A DNA stretch of 64,000 bases, from NCBI RefSeq assembly GCF_963676685.1, contig NC_092355.1, positions 77,343,176 to 77,407,175 on the forward strand, read 5' to 3'. This document shows positions 1-12,600 of the stretch, one piece after another. The notes beneath the pieces were generated by a model. That model saw nothing but the letters and a program-made list of their open reading frames with translations. It ran no database searches and was not told the DNA's origin. The stretch comes from Mytilus edulis. Lineage: Eukaryota > Mollusca > Bivalvia > Mytilida > Mytilidae. Position numbers and translations under genes: made by a program. The first letter of the stretch is position 1, and each line of letters begins with the position of its first letter.

Positions 1-255
1 ACAGAAAGGATTAGAAAGAGTATGCTGTCACGATGTTAATACACTAAGATTTAATACACGATGAGAATAAAGATACAATAATTAAATTGTGTAAATTAAT
101 TGAAAATAAAATTCAGATTCGTAATTCCAAAAGTGTATAAAAATAAAAGGAAACAATTTTTGATTACTTTCTTAGCGGCAATTGGCGTAAAGATTTAAAT
201 ATGAAGCAGATAGATTTAGTTGTTTACTATGAAAAAGATTCATATTTATGACACT
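1..255. other. AT-rich non-coding flank
   Basis: No open frame, splice-bounded exon or recognisable repeat is visible here. It could be an intron or the upstream flank of gene 1, whose first exon was not located. Confidence 0.4.
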
Positions 256-775
256 ATATAAATAACACATAGCTGAGAGGGTGATAGAGCAGATTGTTAC
301 CCCGAGAAAACATTGTCAACCGCGACGAAGCCAAGGTGGACAATGCTTTTTCAAAAGGTATCTATCTGCTCTATCACCCTCTCAGCTATGTGTTATTTAA
401 TTTATTATACTGAATGTCCGATCATTATACGTATAGTCTTTTACATATTTTAAATTTTATCTTAAAAGTATTTTCTATAACGTCACATACATAACAACGT
501 TTCGGGTATTAGAAAAAACAACAAAGATATTTTATTTTTAATTTGTTTTACAGTTAAATGATAAAATCTGAGCCATAACGTAGAACTAAAGCATTGAATT
601 TAATATTACTTGATGTAAACTCAATTCAGTATCCTTTAAACTATCGATTTTTGATTTGTCTAGACGAGAGGGTAACATTACACAAAAATGTCACCCTATG
701 ATAGAGGAAATTAACACCCTCGTATCAGCCATTCAAAATATGGCATTTTAACGTTAAGTATAATAATACACATTA
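256..775. mobile_element. Palindrome-headed non-autonomous element, family F1 copy A
   Basis: The element opens with a 35-bp perfect inverted repeat (260-294 against 364-398, core GAGAGGGTGATAGAGCAGAT), followed by about 370 bp. Its far end carries the segment around 705-745 (ACACCCTCGTATCAGCC, then CAAAATATGGCATTTTAAC), which is also found at the far end of the copies at 15819-16310 and 29631-29805. There is no coding capacity. The far end read on the minus strand (GAGGGTG...) is a diverged version of the arm, so this is probably a foldback or MITE-like DNA element. Exact termini and target duplication are not certain. Confidence 0.65.
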
Positions 776-1325
776 GCAACACTATTAAAACGAATAAACT
801 TTTTGTTTGTATACAGACTCTTCCCGACTTAACCACACTCTTCTCGACTCCTTCATATTCTGTTGAGTATATATATGTCAGGGTCTAATGTTTTTGTCTT
901 CCAATTCCCATGAAAAAGGTTTTCATTAGGACAAATAATAAGGGAATTATATATTATGCATTTCTGTTAAAGAATGCACATGCCTGTTTAAAAAACACAA
1001 GGTACGGTACATACGTCTCATTTCACCAATGTACTGCTTGACACTTCAGTCTGGAAAAACAAGATTTATTCATTTTTTTGTTATTTGCGTTGATCTAGTT
1101 TTTCTTAACAGCGAGTACTCTCATATCAGGATTTTGTGTCAAATCGTTTTGTTTTAGCTGGTTTGGTTGTGCTTCGTGTCAATTTGTTGGGTTAAACCGT
1201 TTGCAACTTTTTTTGTTCTTATGTTATGTTTTCAAACCAACGCCAAAAGTTAGGATATAGTTGTCATACATGACTAACCCCCGCCATATTGCGTATACGC
1301 ATGTTCCATGTCAAGAGCATATAAT
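776..1325. other. AT-rich non-coding stretch
   Basis: No gene is seen. The block around 1105-1260 (CGAGTACTCTCATATC and the lines after it) resembles the dispersed sequence near 8240-8290 (CGAGTACTCTCAAATC), so part of it is a degraded repeat. Confidence 0.35.
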
Positions 1326-1795
1326 TTAGTGATTGTCGTTGACTCTTGTTTGTTTTACTAGTATTTGTTTTTTTTTGTATTCGTACATTTTGTCGTATAA
1401 ATTATGTAATTGATTTTCTAGTTTTGGTTGTTCCAAATTGTGCATATAAAAAAGAAGATGTGATAGGATTGCCAATGAGACAACTCTCCACAAGAGACCA
1501 AATGACACAAAAATTAACAACTACAGGTTACCGTATGTCTGTCAACAATGAGCACAGCCCAGACCGCATAGTCAGCTATAAAAGGCCTCAAAATGACAAA
1601 TGTTAAGCAATTCAAACGAGAAAACTAAATGCTTAGTTTATGTACGAAAAAATTAACGAAAACAGATATGTAACACATCAACAAACGACTGCCACTGAAT
1701 AACAGGCTTCTGACATTGGAAAGGCACATACATACAGAATGTGGCGGGGTTAAATATGTTAACGGGATCCCCACCTGGTAATTTTTATAAATTTA
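1326..1795 (+). repeat. Dispersed repeat family D1, with an inverted fragment at its left edge
   Basis: The block from about 1450 (AGAAGATGTGATAGGATTGC, CAATGAGACAACTCTCCACA, then ...GTCAGCTATAAAAGG and a ...GGGGTTAAATATGTTAACGG tail) recurs at 26880-27235 (+) and, reverse-complemented, at 9765-9960 and 62065-62430. The preceding 1326-1430 reads like the same family in the opposite orientation, giving a small inverted juxtaposition. Open frames here are repeat-derived and not genes. Confidence 0.7.
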
Positions 1796-2129
1796 CATTT
1801 TGCAAAAACATGAATTATTCTAAAAACTAAGGATTTTCTAATCGCAGGTATATATAACATTACCGTAGTTTGCACTATTTTTCGGAATTTTAGGTAATCA
1901 ATGCTCTTCAACTTTGTACTTGTTTGGCTTCCTTACTATTTTGATATGAGAGTCCCTGAAAAAACGCGAGTCTGGCGTATTGAATTATACGCCTGATACC
2001 TTTGATTAATATCAATATGTCGAAATGTACTGTTGTATTGTTTATTTGTGTATTTCTCTTTCCTGAATGTTCTCGCAATTATTTGTACTGTACTGTCATG
2101 TTATGTTGTCATTTTAGTGTTACATTTAA

Positions 2130-2420
2130 CATTGCCATAAAAGCGCGAGGTTTGACTAGCCACAAAACCAGGTTCAATCCACCATGTTTTCTTAAAATGT
2201 TCTGTACCAAGTCAAGAAAATGGCAGTTGTTATCTTATAGTTCGTATCTGTGTGTGTTGCATTTTCGTTTGTTTGTTGTGTACTTCAGTATTTCTGTTGG
2301 TTTCTGTTATTTCGTTGTTGTTCTCTGGTGGTTGGTTTGTAACCCGGATTTGTTTTCTCTCAATCGATTTATGACTTTCGAACAGCGATATTCTACTGTT
2401 GCTTTTATTTATCCATAAAT
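2130..2420 (+). repeat. Dispersed repeat family D2
   Basis: The sequence GCGAGGTTTGACTAGCCACA AAACCAGGTTCAATCCACCA, followed by a TACCAAGTCA...ATGGCAGTTGTTATC segment, recurs at 23140-23360, 29340-29595 and, inverted, at 23765-23960 and 25850-26060. The 138-aa open frame over it has no domain and is a repeat by-product. Confidence 0.6.
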
Positions 2421-2734
2421 AATAATTGTTTCTTTCCGTTTTTAGGACATAATGGAAAGTTGGAGTAGTGTAAGATTTATTTAAGATATCTGGCATGATG
2501 CTTCAAAAAAATACCAGTAAATGTGAAGTGTATAATAAAATAGGAAACAGACCTGTGATACTAGTAGGGTAGAATACCAAAAATTGCTCTGAGCAAACGA
2601 AAGAAAAACAGTGTGAGAAATAACAAAAAAAAATATAAAGTAATACAAAATTAAACTGACACATACATACAATTAGAGTTCTTTCCATTTAAAATTTATA
2701 ATAAAATTGACCAGAATAATCGGTCTACTGAAAG

Positions 2735-2865
2735 AGGGATGAAAGATACCAGAGGGACAGTCAAACTCATAAATCGAAAATAAACTGACAACGCCATGGC
2801 TAAAAATAAAAAGGACAAACAGGCCAACAATAGTACTCATGACACAACATAGAAAAGTTACTAGT
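2735..2865 (+). repeat. Dispersed repeat family D3
   Basis: The pattern GATGAAAGATACCAGAGGGA, CAAACTCATAAATCGAAAAT, then AAACTGACAACGCCATGGCT recurs at 27665-27870, 32290-32520 and 34350-34580, and reverse-complemented at 23545-23760. It has no coding content. Confidence 0.65.
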
Positions 2866-2919
2866 TACTTACTAGTTGAAAGTTACTAGTGGTCCCGTAT
2901 CATAGTATTCTTCATACTT

Positions 2920-3375
2920 ATTAAAAAAATATGTAGCTTGCATATACTTATGTCTGAAATAAAAGAGATGATTTGCTGCTTCTGGTCTTGTAAATGTCAC
3001 TTCAAGTCCCATAGAATTGCTTTATTCTCACTGATTCCTTGTTATATGGTTTTATATACTTTTGCATGAAATAAGGGAGATAATCTGCTACTTCTGATTA
3101 AAATACAATGTGTTACTACTTGTCATTAATTATAGCTTTGTTCTTACTGATATATAAAAATATGGTTTCTAGATACTATTGTCTAAAATTAGGAAGATAT
3201 TAAGCTTCTGCAAGATTGTAGGTCACTTTCGGTTTTTAAATAATATTTTATATATACCTATAAAAATAATATATGGTTTAAAGGTACTTTTCCTTGAATA
3301 AAAGTGAAAAAATGCAACTCCTGGTGTACTCAAGATCACTTCCGGTTCACATATTTTAAAGTCATATGCGCCAAA
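2920..3375. repeat. Diverged tandem repeat of about 120 bp, roughly four units
   Basis: The pattern ATATGGTTT...ACTTTTGC...AAATAAGGGAGATAATCTGC recurs about four times between 2930 and 3370, each unit drifting from the others. It lies just upstream of the first ankyrin exon found for gene 1 and has no open frame. Confidence 0.5.
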
Positions 3376-3550
3376 CATTTTACTCTAGAACCTCTGACTT
3401 ATTAATGTACCATATTGAAGAAACAATTAATTAACATTAAAATGACATTTACTTCAATAATATCAACTCGCTTAACCCAAATAAATTATAATGCTCAGTA
3501 TTTTTACTGAAATATAAAAGGTAATATAACAACTTTAATTTTACTTATAG

Positions 3551-3631
3551 AGACTAGGTGCAGCTGCATTTAATGGAGATGTAGAAGACTTGAGATTATG
3601 TATAGAAAATGGAGCAAATCCAGAATATAGG
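3551..3631 (+). CDS. Gene 1 exon a: ankyrin repeat 1
   Basis: Acceptor TTACTTATAG, donor GTAACA; 81 nt, phase 0 on both sides. Translates to RLGAAAFNGDVEDLRLCIEN and then GANPEYR, the usual helix-turn-helix-loop shape of an N-terminal ankyrin unit. The stop directly upstream in frame shows that the start codon lies in an earlier exon. Confidence 0.82.
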
Positions 3632-6600
3632 GTAACATAGAAACATTTAACATATTAAAAACAAATTTGTTTTCAAACCACAGAGTATTCTATCCACTAA
3701 GTATATTTTATCAACTGGAGCTGACAATGTTGACAAATTTGTCTATTTTAGTATTTTCCCTTTCTAACTATATACAATTTCAAAATATTGGCAAATCAGA
3801 ATATGATTTTGTTGATGAAGACAATCAGATTAGACCTTGTTTTTAGGATGATTATCCGAGACATTATAATATAAAGTAGAGATCTACTAAATATCACTGA
3901 TTTTTAAAACATTGAAAAAAGTAAAATAAAAGAAGTTAAGATTGTATAATACATGTATAGACAAATTTAATCCTGATATTTATTGATGAGTTTACTCTTT
4001 CTAAACAATCAGGACTATTTAAGTGAAAAATTTTATGATTTCTGTGGGTAGCAATATTCGGTATCAAGTATTAATCGGCAGAAAGGCTCAGGTCCACAGA
4101 AATGTTAAAATTGTAGTGTTTTATGTAAGACCGAGCACATCTCGTTCTCAAGCAACGCTATTTTGTCTCTTTGAAGTAGATAGCACTACAGCCAACTCTG
4201 GGGACTTTTTTTCGGCTGCGGATTTGACAATACAAAATATGAAAACAACCAAATAGAAATGTATTGAATCATAGAAAAAAGACTACCTTTCCTTTTACAT
4301 CATAACACATCTGACACGTGATTTCAAAACAATTGTGTTCTTTGTATGTGCTTTCAAAAATCTCTGACACTGCATTTCATATAAGTGGGGCGTCATTCCG
4401 GTTTCAACACACACCATTAGGAACTTCATAGCATAGGGATTTTGAATAATTAGTGTCATAGCATTTAACGCTTAATTACATAATGATTGTGTACTGAATT
4501 ACTTGTTCGAGACATATAAAGTTGGGTCTCATTTCATATGTATCTTTGTAGTTATTCAGACCATGTAATTCTGTTCATGTTTCAATATTTTTTTGTATTA
4601 ATAATTATAATAATACCGTTTAATGATTTACACAATCTTAATCATCATTTTTTTTTAAATACACATTAAGATTATAAAAAGTAGATATTCATATTATTTC
4701 TCTTCAAAAATATTTTTTGCATCTCAAAATTATATATATCATTTTATTAATGTGATTTTGACCGCTAATTCGTGAAATGTATAACATGTATAAATTTTTA
4801 ATACTTATACACAACATTATGACGTTCTTTAGCGATATGCTGATGTCAATTGTATTATTCTAGGGATACAAAGGAGGTACAGCATTGATGTCAGCTGCCA
4901 GGCAAGGACACCTGGATATTACACACTTTCTGATAACAAACGGATGTAATAAAGATGCCTCAGATGTATGTTAGCTATTTTCTCCACAATCTGATCGCAT
5001 AGTTCTTAAATGAATCAATTCTGAATTATGTTGCTAATAAAACAAGTTTAATGAAAATCATTTACTCATAAGATATTTTCTAACTTGTCTCATCGGACGG
5101 AATACTATCGTTAAACATATTGAAAGTCTTATCTCGATTTCTGTCGAAAATGTATTAATTAACACGTTTGATTTTATGTGTGAATTAAGATGTGTTGCTG
5201 TGTTTACATCTTTTAAATAGTTTAGATTTTACCGACGTAATGTAATGCATCTTTACAAAATACCAAATACTTGTTGAAATTATATTAAAATTATCTCACA
5301 TGAATTATCTTTCAGTTCTGAATCAGATCGTTACTCTTTTTGTGAACAAGTTACTTTGTAAGCATTATTATTATATCGAATCATTTATTCAGTCAGTTTC
5401 AAGCAGTACATTCAGTAGTTCAACAAATACTTGTTTTAATTAAATCGCTATTCTTATTACCTTTTTTTATTTTACTTGGAGTTAAATCTTGTAATACTGC
5501 TTTACTTCTCTTGTCGGCCTGCTCTAAACGATATAAATGTTTTATGCGTCATTTAATTTGTTTCAATATGACAGGTCTGTATTTATTGATGGGAGTTCTG
5601 ACAATTCTCAACAAAACGGGTTTTTTATTAGTATTTGTTGTTTTTGTTGACTAACTGATCGTTTTATTCAGATAACCACTAATTAATAGATATTTATTTA
5701 GTACTAATTCATTTAATGGAAATGTCAAGTTTATAAATAAAAGTTTTAATGTGTATGATATGTTGTTTATTATTGATATTTATTAAAAAGCATGATCCGG
5801 AAAGTTAACACATTATATGCCATTATTTAATGTTATTATAGACACACGGAAGAAAAGCTTTACATTTGGCTGCCTACCATGGACATCTAAATGTTGTAAG
5901 ATATCTAGTCGAAAACGTCGGTATCAGTCCCATGATTAAAACAAATAAGGTAACATTAAATATGCTCAGTTTTTTTATATTCTTCAATGAATAAATGAAA
6001 TTAAAAGTTTACAAGGGAAATTGTTGTATTGCCTTTTAACAACAACCAACTGTTTAAATAAAGAACAAAACTAGTCTGGAATCTTACAGTAATGTACGAT
6101 CTACCACTAAAACAAATACCAATTATATATAAGCTATTAAGAATGCACTATACACATAAATGTTACACACCAAACACCAGCCACCAAGCATACATCGGTT
6201 ATAGAGGAATTTGAGTTCCCGACAAGGAAAAAACAATGACCTTTTAATCATATTTTGATGTTTTCACCACACAAAACAAAATAATATGTTCGTGTAATAT
6301 GATATGTGATATACTTAGTAGCACATACAAATCGTTGGAGTGTCAGTATAATATATTGGTTCATATTTATGTCACATTATTGTTCTTAATATGCATTCCA
6401 TTGCGACATTTAACAACCATTTACCCAAATGGTAAGATGTATAATGATAGGAAACAATTAAAAGGCTGTTGCCTGTATGATAGAATTCATAATAAAACTG
6501 CGAATATGTCGAAGAGACAATAATTCGATCACAGAGAAGAACACAACCCGAGGCCACTGATTGGTCTACAGCACATAGCGAAAATTTACATAAATCAACA

Positions 6601-9600
6601 GTAATAATATGTATCTCTATTTCAGGGTGAGACACCATACGATTCAGCAGCAATATCAGAGGCGCAAGCGTTAAGGGGAATAGAATCGTTTGTACGTATA
6701 TGCTTACACTGGTAATATAGGCCTAGGGTAGTGAATCCTTTTAATGTAAATCATCGAACAGATCATAAAATGATGCAGTTATTTAACATATATATAAACG
6801 AGTTTAAATTGAAAACTACGTTCAAACCTATGATTGCGTTATATAAAAACCGCAATTTTTACACGTGTGCATGTAAAACAAATTTCGTTGTAGAAGGGTC
6901 TAAAACAGCACAAACAACATTTTCCAAAAGACCAAAAAAGTGAAAAAGTATATTTAAACAATATAATTATATATATATATACAACTCGTCTAAACATCAA
7001 CCCAACAATGTTAGATCTGTAAATTTGCTTTCGCAAATTTTTTGTTCTTCCCTCGCCGGGATTCGAACCCATGCTAATGAGATATCGTGACATCAAATCG
7101 CCTGCACTGTAGCCGTCCCCCTAGACTACACGACCACCTGGGCTTACAAATAATAAAGCTTTCGGTGACCTTCTGTTACCTTTCCTCGTCAGTTTTAATC
7201 TAGCGTCGTACTATATATATAGCAGAAGTAAATAAACACGGTGTACAGAATGTATATAATAAAATTTTTATAGTTTGCGAATTTAAAAATTTTATTTTAT
7301 ATATATATAGATAGATATATATATATATGCAACTCGTCTAAACATCAACCCAACAATGTTAGATCTGTAAATTTGCGTTCGCAAATTTTTTGTTCCTCCC
7401 TCGCCGGGATTCGAACCCATGCTACTGAGATATCGTGACCCCAAATCGCCTGCAATGTAGCCGTCCCGCTAGACCACACGACTACCTGGGCTTCATAAAA
7501 ATGAAGCTTCGGTGGCCGGGTGTTACCTTTCCACGTCAGTTTTAATCTTGAAACTTTACTTTGGAATCATTTTAGAAATAAAATCTTCTGTTGATTATTT
7601 ATTTCCTTTGCTGTTTGTTGTTATGTTTATGTAAATAAACTTGTCATAGGTAATTTCTTTGCCTTTCGCATGTTAAAACTGAAATAGCTATGCTAATTTC
7701 CTTCTTAAACGTACCAATAAACCATGATTTCCATGTGTGGTTTAAGTTCTTACTAATTACACATTTGTTACATTTTAAATTAAGGAATTATTTTTGACAT
7801 TTCTTATCTAAGTTGATAAATCATTTTTTTTACAATTTGTTATTTTGTCGTTTCTTTTCACAAAACATAAGATTACATATGTAGCATGTGTAGGTAGGGG
7901 GTAGGCAACGAAATTATTTTTCTTGTCTAATTATTATTTATTCTACGTATAGGATATTTTTTTTAGTTTAATTTGGTTAAATTAAAGAGCAAATTTATGA
8001 ACAGTTTAAACCTGCATGTTTATATCTGACATCAACTTGATCAGATCAAAATCTATGTTTCAGAATAGATTAATACATCCAGAGGGTGGACCAGTAGATG
8101 AAGTTACGGTGATGCCGCCAAGGGATGTGAAGGAATACCTACAGGTACATACATGTATTTAATGCTTAAAATAGAAATAAATTGTAGTTAATGCAATATC
8201 TTTTAAATGTGTATGTCAGTTTGGTGAATAAGTGCGTAGGTAACTGCGAGTACTCTCAAATCGTATTTTCTTGTTAATTTTACCTGTTGATACTATTTGT
8301 AATGATTATTGTTATTTAATGTTTATCTATTCAGTGTTATATCTCGTCTATATACCAGCTTTGATAAGTCTTTGTACTATGAACAACAAATTCTTTATTT
8401 TGTACAAAATATTTCCTTTCTCGATTTTAACAGTAAACCTTACAACAAAATTATTTTCGTTTACCTTATTTTTGTTATTGGTGATTTTTGTTCAAGGTTA
8501 TTGCTGTGTTGTTTAATTGTTTAATATCTCACAGTGGTAGACTACTGTTACCTTTATTTTTTCACCTCTTTATTTAATTGATTTGTTATTTAAATTGTTA
8601 TCATAAATCAAATTTATTCGTGTATGCTACCTTGTTTTAATATGTGTTTTGATTGAGTAAAGCCATTCCAATTGATATCTTATATTGTGTCTTTCTCTGT
8701 TGTGATGGTATACTATTGTTTCAGATAAGGGTGAAAGCTGGTACCTTATAAACCAACCGTTTAAATCCGCTGCTTTTGTTTGCACTTGTAATAAGTCAGG
8801 AATCTGATGTTCAGTAGTTGAAATTTGCTGCTGTGGTTCATTTTTTTTCCTTTCCCGTTTTTTTTTAATAGATGAGATCGTTGGTTGTCGCGTTTGAATG
8901 GTTTTGCACTATTCATTTTGAGGCCCTACATAGCTTGCTGTTTGGCCAAGGCTCTGTGTTAAAGACAATACTTTTACCTATAATGGTTTACTTTTACAAT
9001 TGTGACTTGAATGTTGAATGGAGAGTTGCCTCATTGGCACTCATATCCCATCTTTTTACATCTTTTCAGTCAGCAATCATTGGTTTCACCACGAACAATA
9101 CTAGTGCCCCGACTCGGAAAATATCTACAAAAGCAGTACAATTATCAAACGTATACTAATTTTTGGGGGAACCTTTACCCTCTACATTATTAAAAAAAAA
9201 CCACCCCCAATGAACTGTATACAATAACCAACAGTTCATTTACTACATACACTTATTGAATAGCCAATTATAGAATTAGTGATTGAATAAACATAATTGA
9301 ACAGGTAAGGTAAACAGTTGTTATTAAAGCTTACTGATGTTTCCGCTAAAACTATAGATTTTTTTCATAAAATATAAATTTTATCTTTCATTTATCTTTT
9401 ATTTGATTACAATTACCTAACATTAATCAAATATTAGCTTTTTTCGGATTTTCGAATAAGTGGCTCAGGCTTTAAGAAAACAGTTTTTGAAATACTTGAA
9501 CAGAAGGCACTAATAAACAAAATTTCATACATTAGTGTACATTATGACAACATCTGTGAAATACATTTATAGTCACATTAGATTTCCATTTCTACTTCTG

Positions 9601-12600
9601 TCATTGCCAAGGTGAATGAAAATTAAAAAGAATCGTTGTCGAAAAAAATACGTGAAGATAGATTGAATTATTAATTGTTGGTTTCTTAACGTCCACTGGC
9701 AAATATTTCATGCATGTTCAGAACGAGACCAAGTTTTTTTTTATTTGTTTTTCGTTTATTTTTTTATATGAATAAGGCCGTTAGTTTTTCTCGTTTGAAT
9801 GTTTTACATTGTCATTTCGGGGCTTTTTATAACTGATTATGCGGTAAGGGATTTCCTCATTGTTGAAGGCCGTACGGTGACCTATAGGTGTTAATTTCTG
9901 TGTCATTTTTGATCTGTTGTGGAGAATTGTCTCATTTGCAATCATACCACATCTTCTTTTACTATATCATCTGATTAGCCAAAATTTAAAGTAAAGGTAA
10001 AGGATACTGCAAACTTCTTTTCTTTCTTCCTACGAATTCCGTCATGAAGTAAACCTCTTTTGATTATGGACACAAGTCGACAAGACGAGGGACAAAGTTG
10101 GTTCATATGAGAATGTCGATTGTTTGTTTAAAAACACGTCATAAAAACGTAACAAATATCTTGTCTTCAAGAAATCAAGCATCTTGATAACGGTAGTTTC
10201 TGATAAACTTTCACTTTCAGATTGAAAATCTGAATAACATATAAAAATCGTTAAGACTCATTAAATTCAAGCTTTAAAAGCATTTTCAGAATTTATATGA
10301 AATGAAAGCAAACGAGATTCATCTGTAAGCAACAATCGTTTAAAAACAGCAATAACTTCTGACAGAAATGTCATTGGCAGACGAAATAATAAACTTTCTT
10401 TTTAAGCTATGGTCATGTTATGAATTCTATGGTTCTATCCCAACTTAAGTGACAAACAAACTTGCATTCAATAAATTACTAAAAATATTATAAAAGTTTT
10501 CTGAGCTAATTCGTCTGCCATTGTTCCTTATATTGCTGTATATGTTACAATATTATGTAAATCACGGTACTATATATGAAACAGATCTAAAATGTATCTG
10601 AAATGGAAATATACTGTTGTGGTAAGGCAACTTGTGTTCCAGTATTCTTTCAACATTGTTCAAATGAATGAATTAGTGACTCCCCAGAAACATACTGTTC
10701 ATGGAAATCTCATATATTTTGGCAAAGTGTGTAAACATGGCGAGAAATGAAATATTTGTACAATGAATTCTGTTTCTACTCTCGAATTGGTTTGGCTTAA
10801 AGTTTTATCTAAGTTTACACGCTGCATGATTCGTTTGTTCTGCAGTTTGTTTTTAGTCCAGAGCTCACAAAGCTCACAAAGATGCAAAAAAATTCCACCA
10901 TTAAATCTGTTATTGTTTTGTTCTTTTGTAGACTATAATGTCAAATCAAGAAGAAGATGTTCAGGGTTCATCAACACCTACAGGTAAGGTTGTACTTACA
11001 AGTATATTGTCTTCATTTTAGTTACTTTTTTGTTATTTATTTACCACATTTTCTTGTTACACTGTTACACTCACATTATGACTATTAAACAGCGGTATAC
11101 CATTATTTACATCATGTTCGAGCTCTTCCCGGACCCAGTTATGTTTCAACGTTTTTTTAATATGTTGTTGATACATGAATATTTTCCTGAAAAACAAATG
11201 CACAAAAGCTAAATCCATCTTGCACTTCGAATCAATTTTTAAGATCAAATTATATTTTGTCAAAAATCTTATATTCGAATACTTATTGATTTAGAATTAA
11301 CTTATGGATACTTTTTTCCCATTTTCCTTACTTGCTTCACAATTTTATATATTTATTTAATGAAAATTATCAACGGAGAGATACTAAACAAAATTAAGTT
11401 ATAATTAAATTATGAATTTATTCTTTGTATTATATTAACCTTTTCTATATTTTATAAATATTATTTGCAGAAGACACGCTTCCAGATGAAATAAAATTAA
11501 TGTCTGACAAAAAATCTATTCCAATGTACCTCAAACTACTTGAGTCGGGATCTGAGAAAAAAAGAGACATTCGATTAGTCATTGTCGGGAAAAAAGGGTC
11601 TGGGAAAACATCATTAGTGAAGAGATTGTTTGGAGAAGATATAAGAGAGGTAACCAGTACAAATGGTATCGATATCCATAGGATACGATGTCGTGCAAAC
11701 TCTGATGATGGAATTTGGAATAAACTAGAAGGTATAACATTTTATCTTTAACACCATTGTTTTATTTTTACAACAGAAGCTATTTGAATATATATCAGTA
11801 ACACAACATTCTTATTTTGTTTGTGTTGACCACAGACATTTTGGAATGGAAAAAATTGAAACTATGAACAAAACACCGCATCATATTCATGTTAGTCCAA
11901 TACCACTATTAACAAATATAGTTAACATGCACTTGTTGATATTATTGAAATCTGAATTGAATGATCTACGTCAGGTTCGGTACTCACATTTTATTTACAC
12001 TCCTAATTATTTATAGATATTTGGATAGTAATATGATAGGATAGAACTTGTTTGACACATTTTGATCAAAATAATGTGTAGTAACAATAAATGATGTCTT
12101 AATAAATAAGAGTCAAGTTACTGTACGTGGGCTTTTTCATTTTTGTCACACATTTTGTTACAACAATTATAACATTTGTGTTGCAAATTTTAAACTTTGA
12201 ATGATGCACTTCTATTGATTTTAATTTCACCGAGTAAACAACAATTACTAGCATCGTGATGGGGCAACGGTTTCGACTCATAATATTATACTTAATAATT
12301 TGCGTAACGATTTTTCTTCTAATATTCTCAAATATCTTATTGCCTTAAGATAAAAGACCTCTAGTGATTTCGTAATCAACGTTCAAGATCACAGCAGTAA
12401 TAAATATAATTTTTGCATCTTTTTCGATTTTCAGGAGAACCTCTTTAAACCATACATCCAATTATTCAGCTACTTAGGGTGATCATAAAAAATAGTCCTA
12501 AGAGTTATTGTTTTGCTCAAATGTCAAGGTTTATCTATGTTTCCATTTAAAAAAAAAAAGCCCATGAATGTTCTTCTGTTACAAATAGTAGCATTCTTGC

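Noticed and set aside
2002-2418. 138-aa forward open frame
   Set aside because: It coincides with dispersed repeat D2; hydrophobic low-complexity translation, no domain, no splice context.
1-3550. Start exon of gene 1
   Set aside because: No ATG-bearing open stretch with a donor in the right phase could be told from background; the exon may lie here or upstream of the window.
7044-7143. Genuine tRNA gene on the minus strand
   Set aside because: B box is perfect, but acceptor and D stems do not close and a second identical copy with SINE body follows. Called SINE instead.
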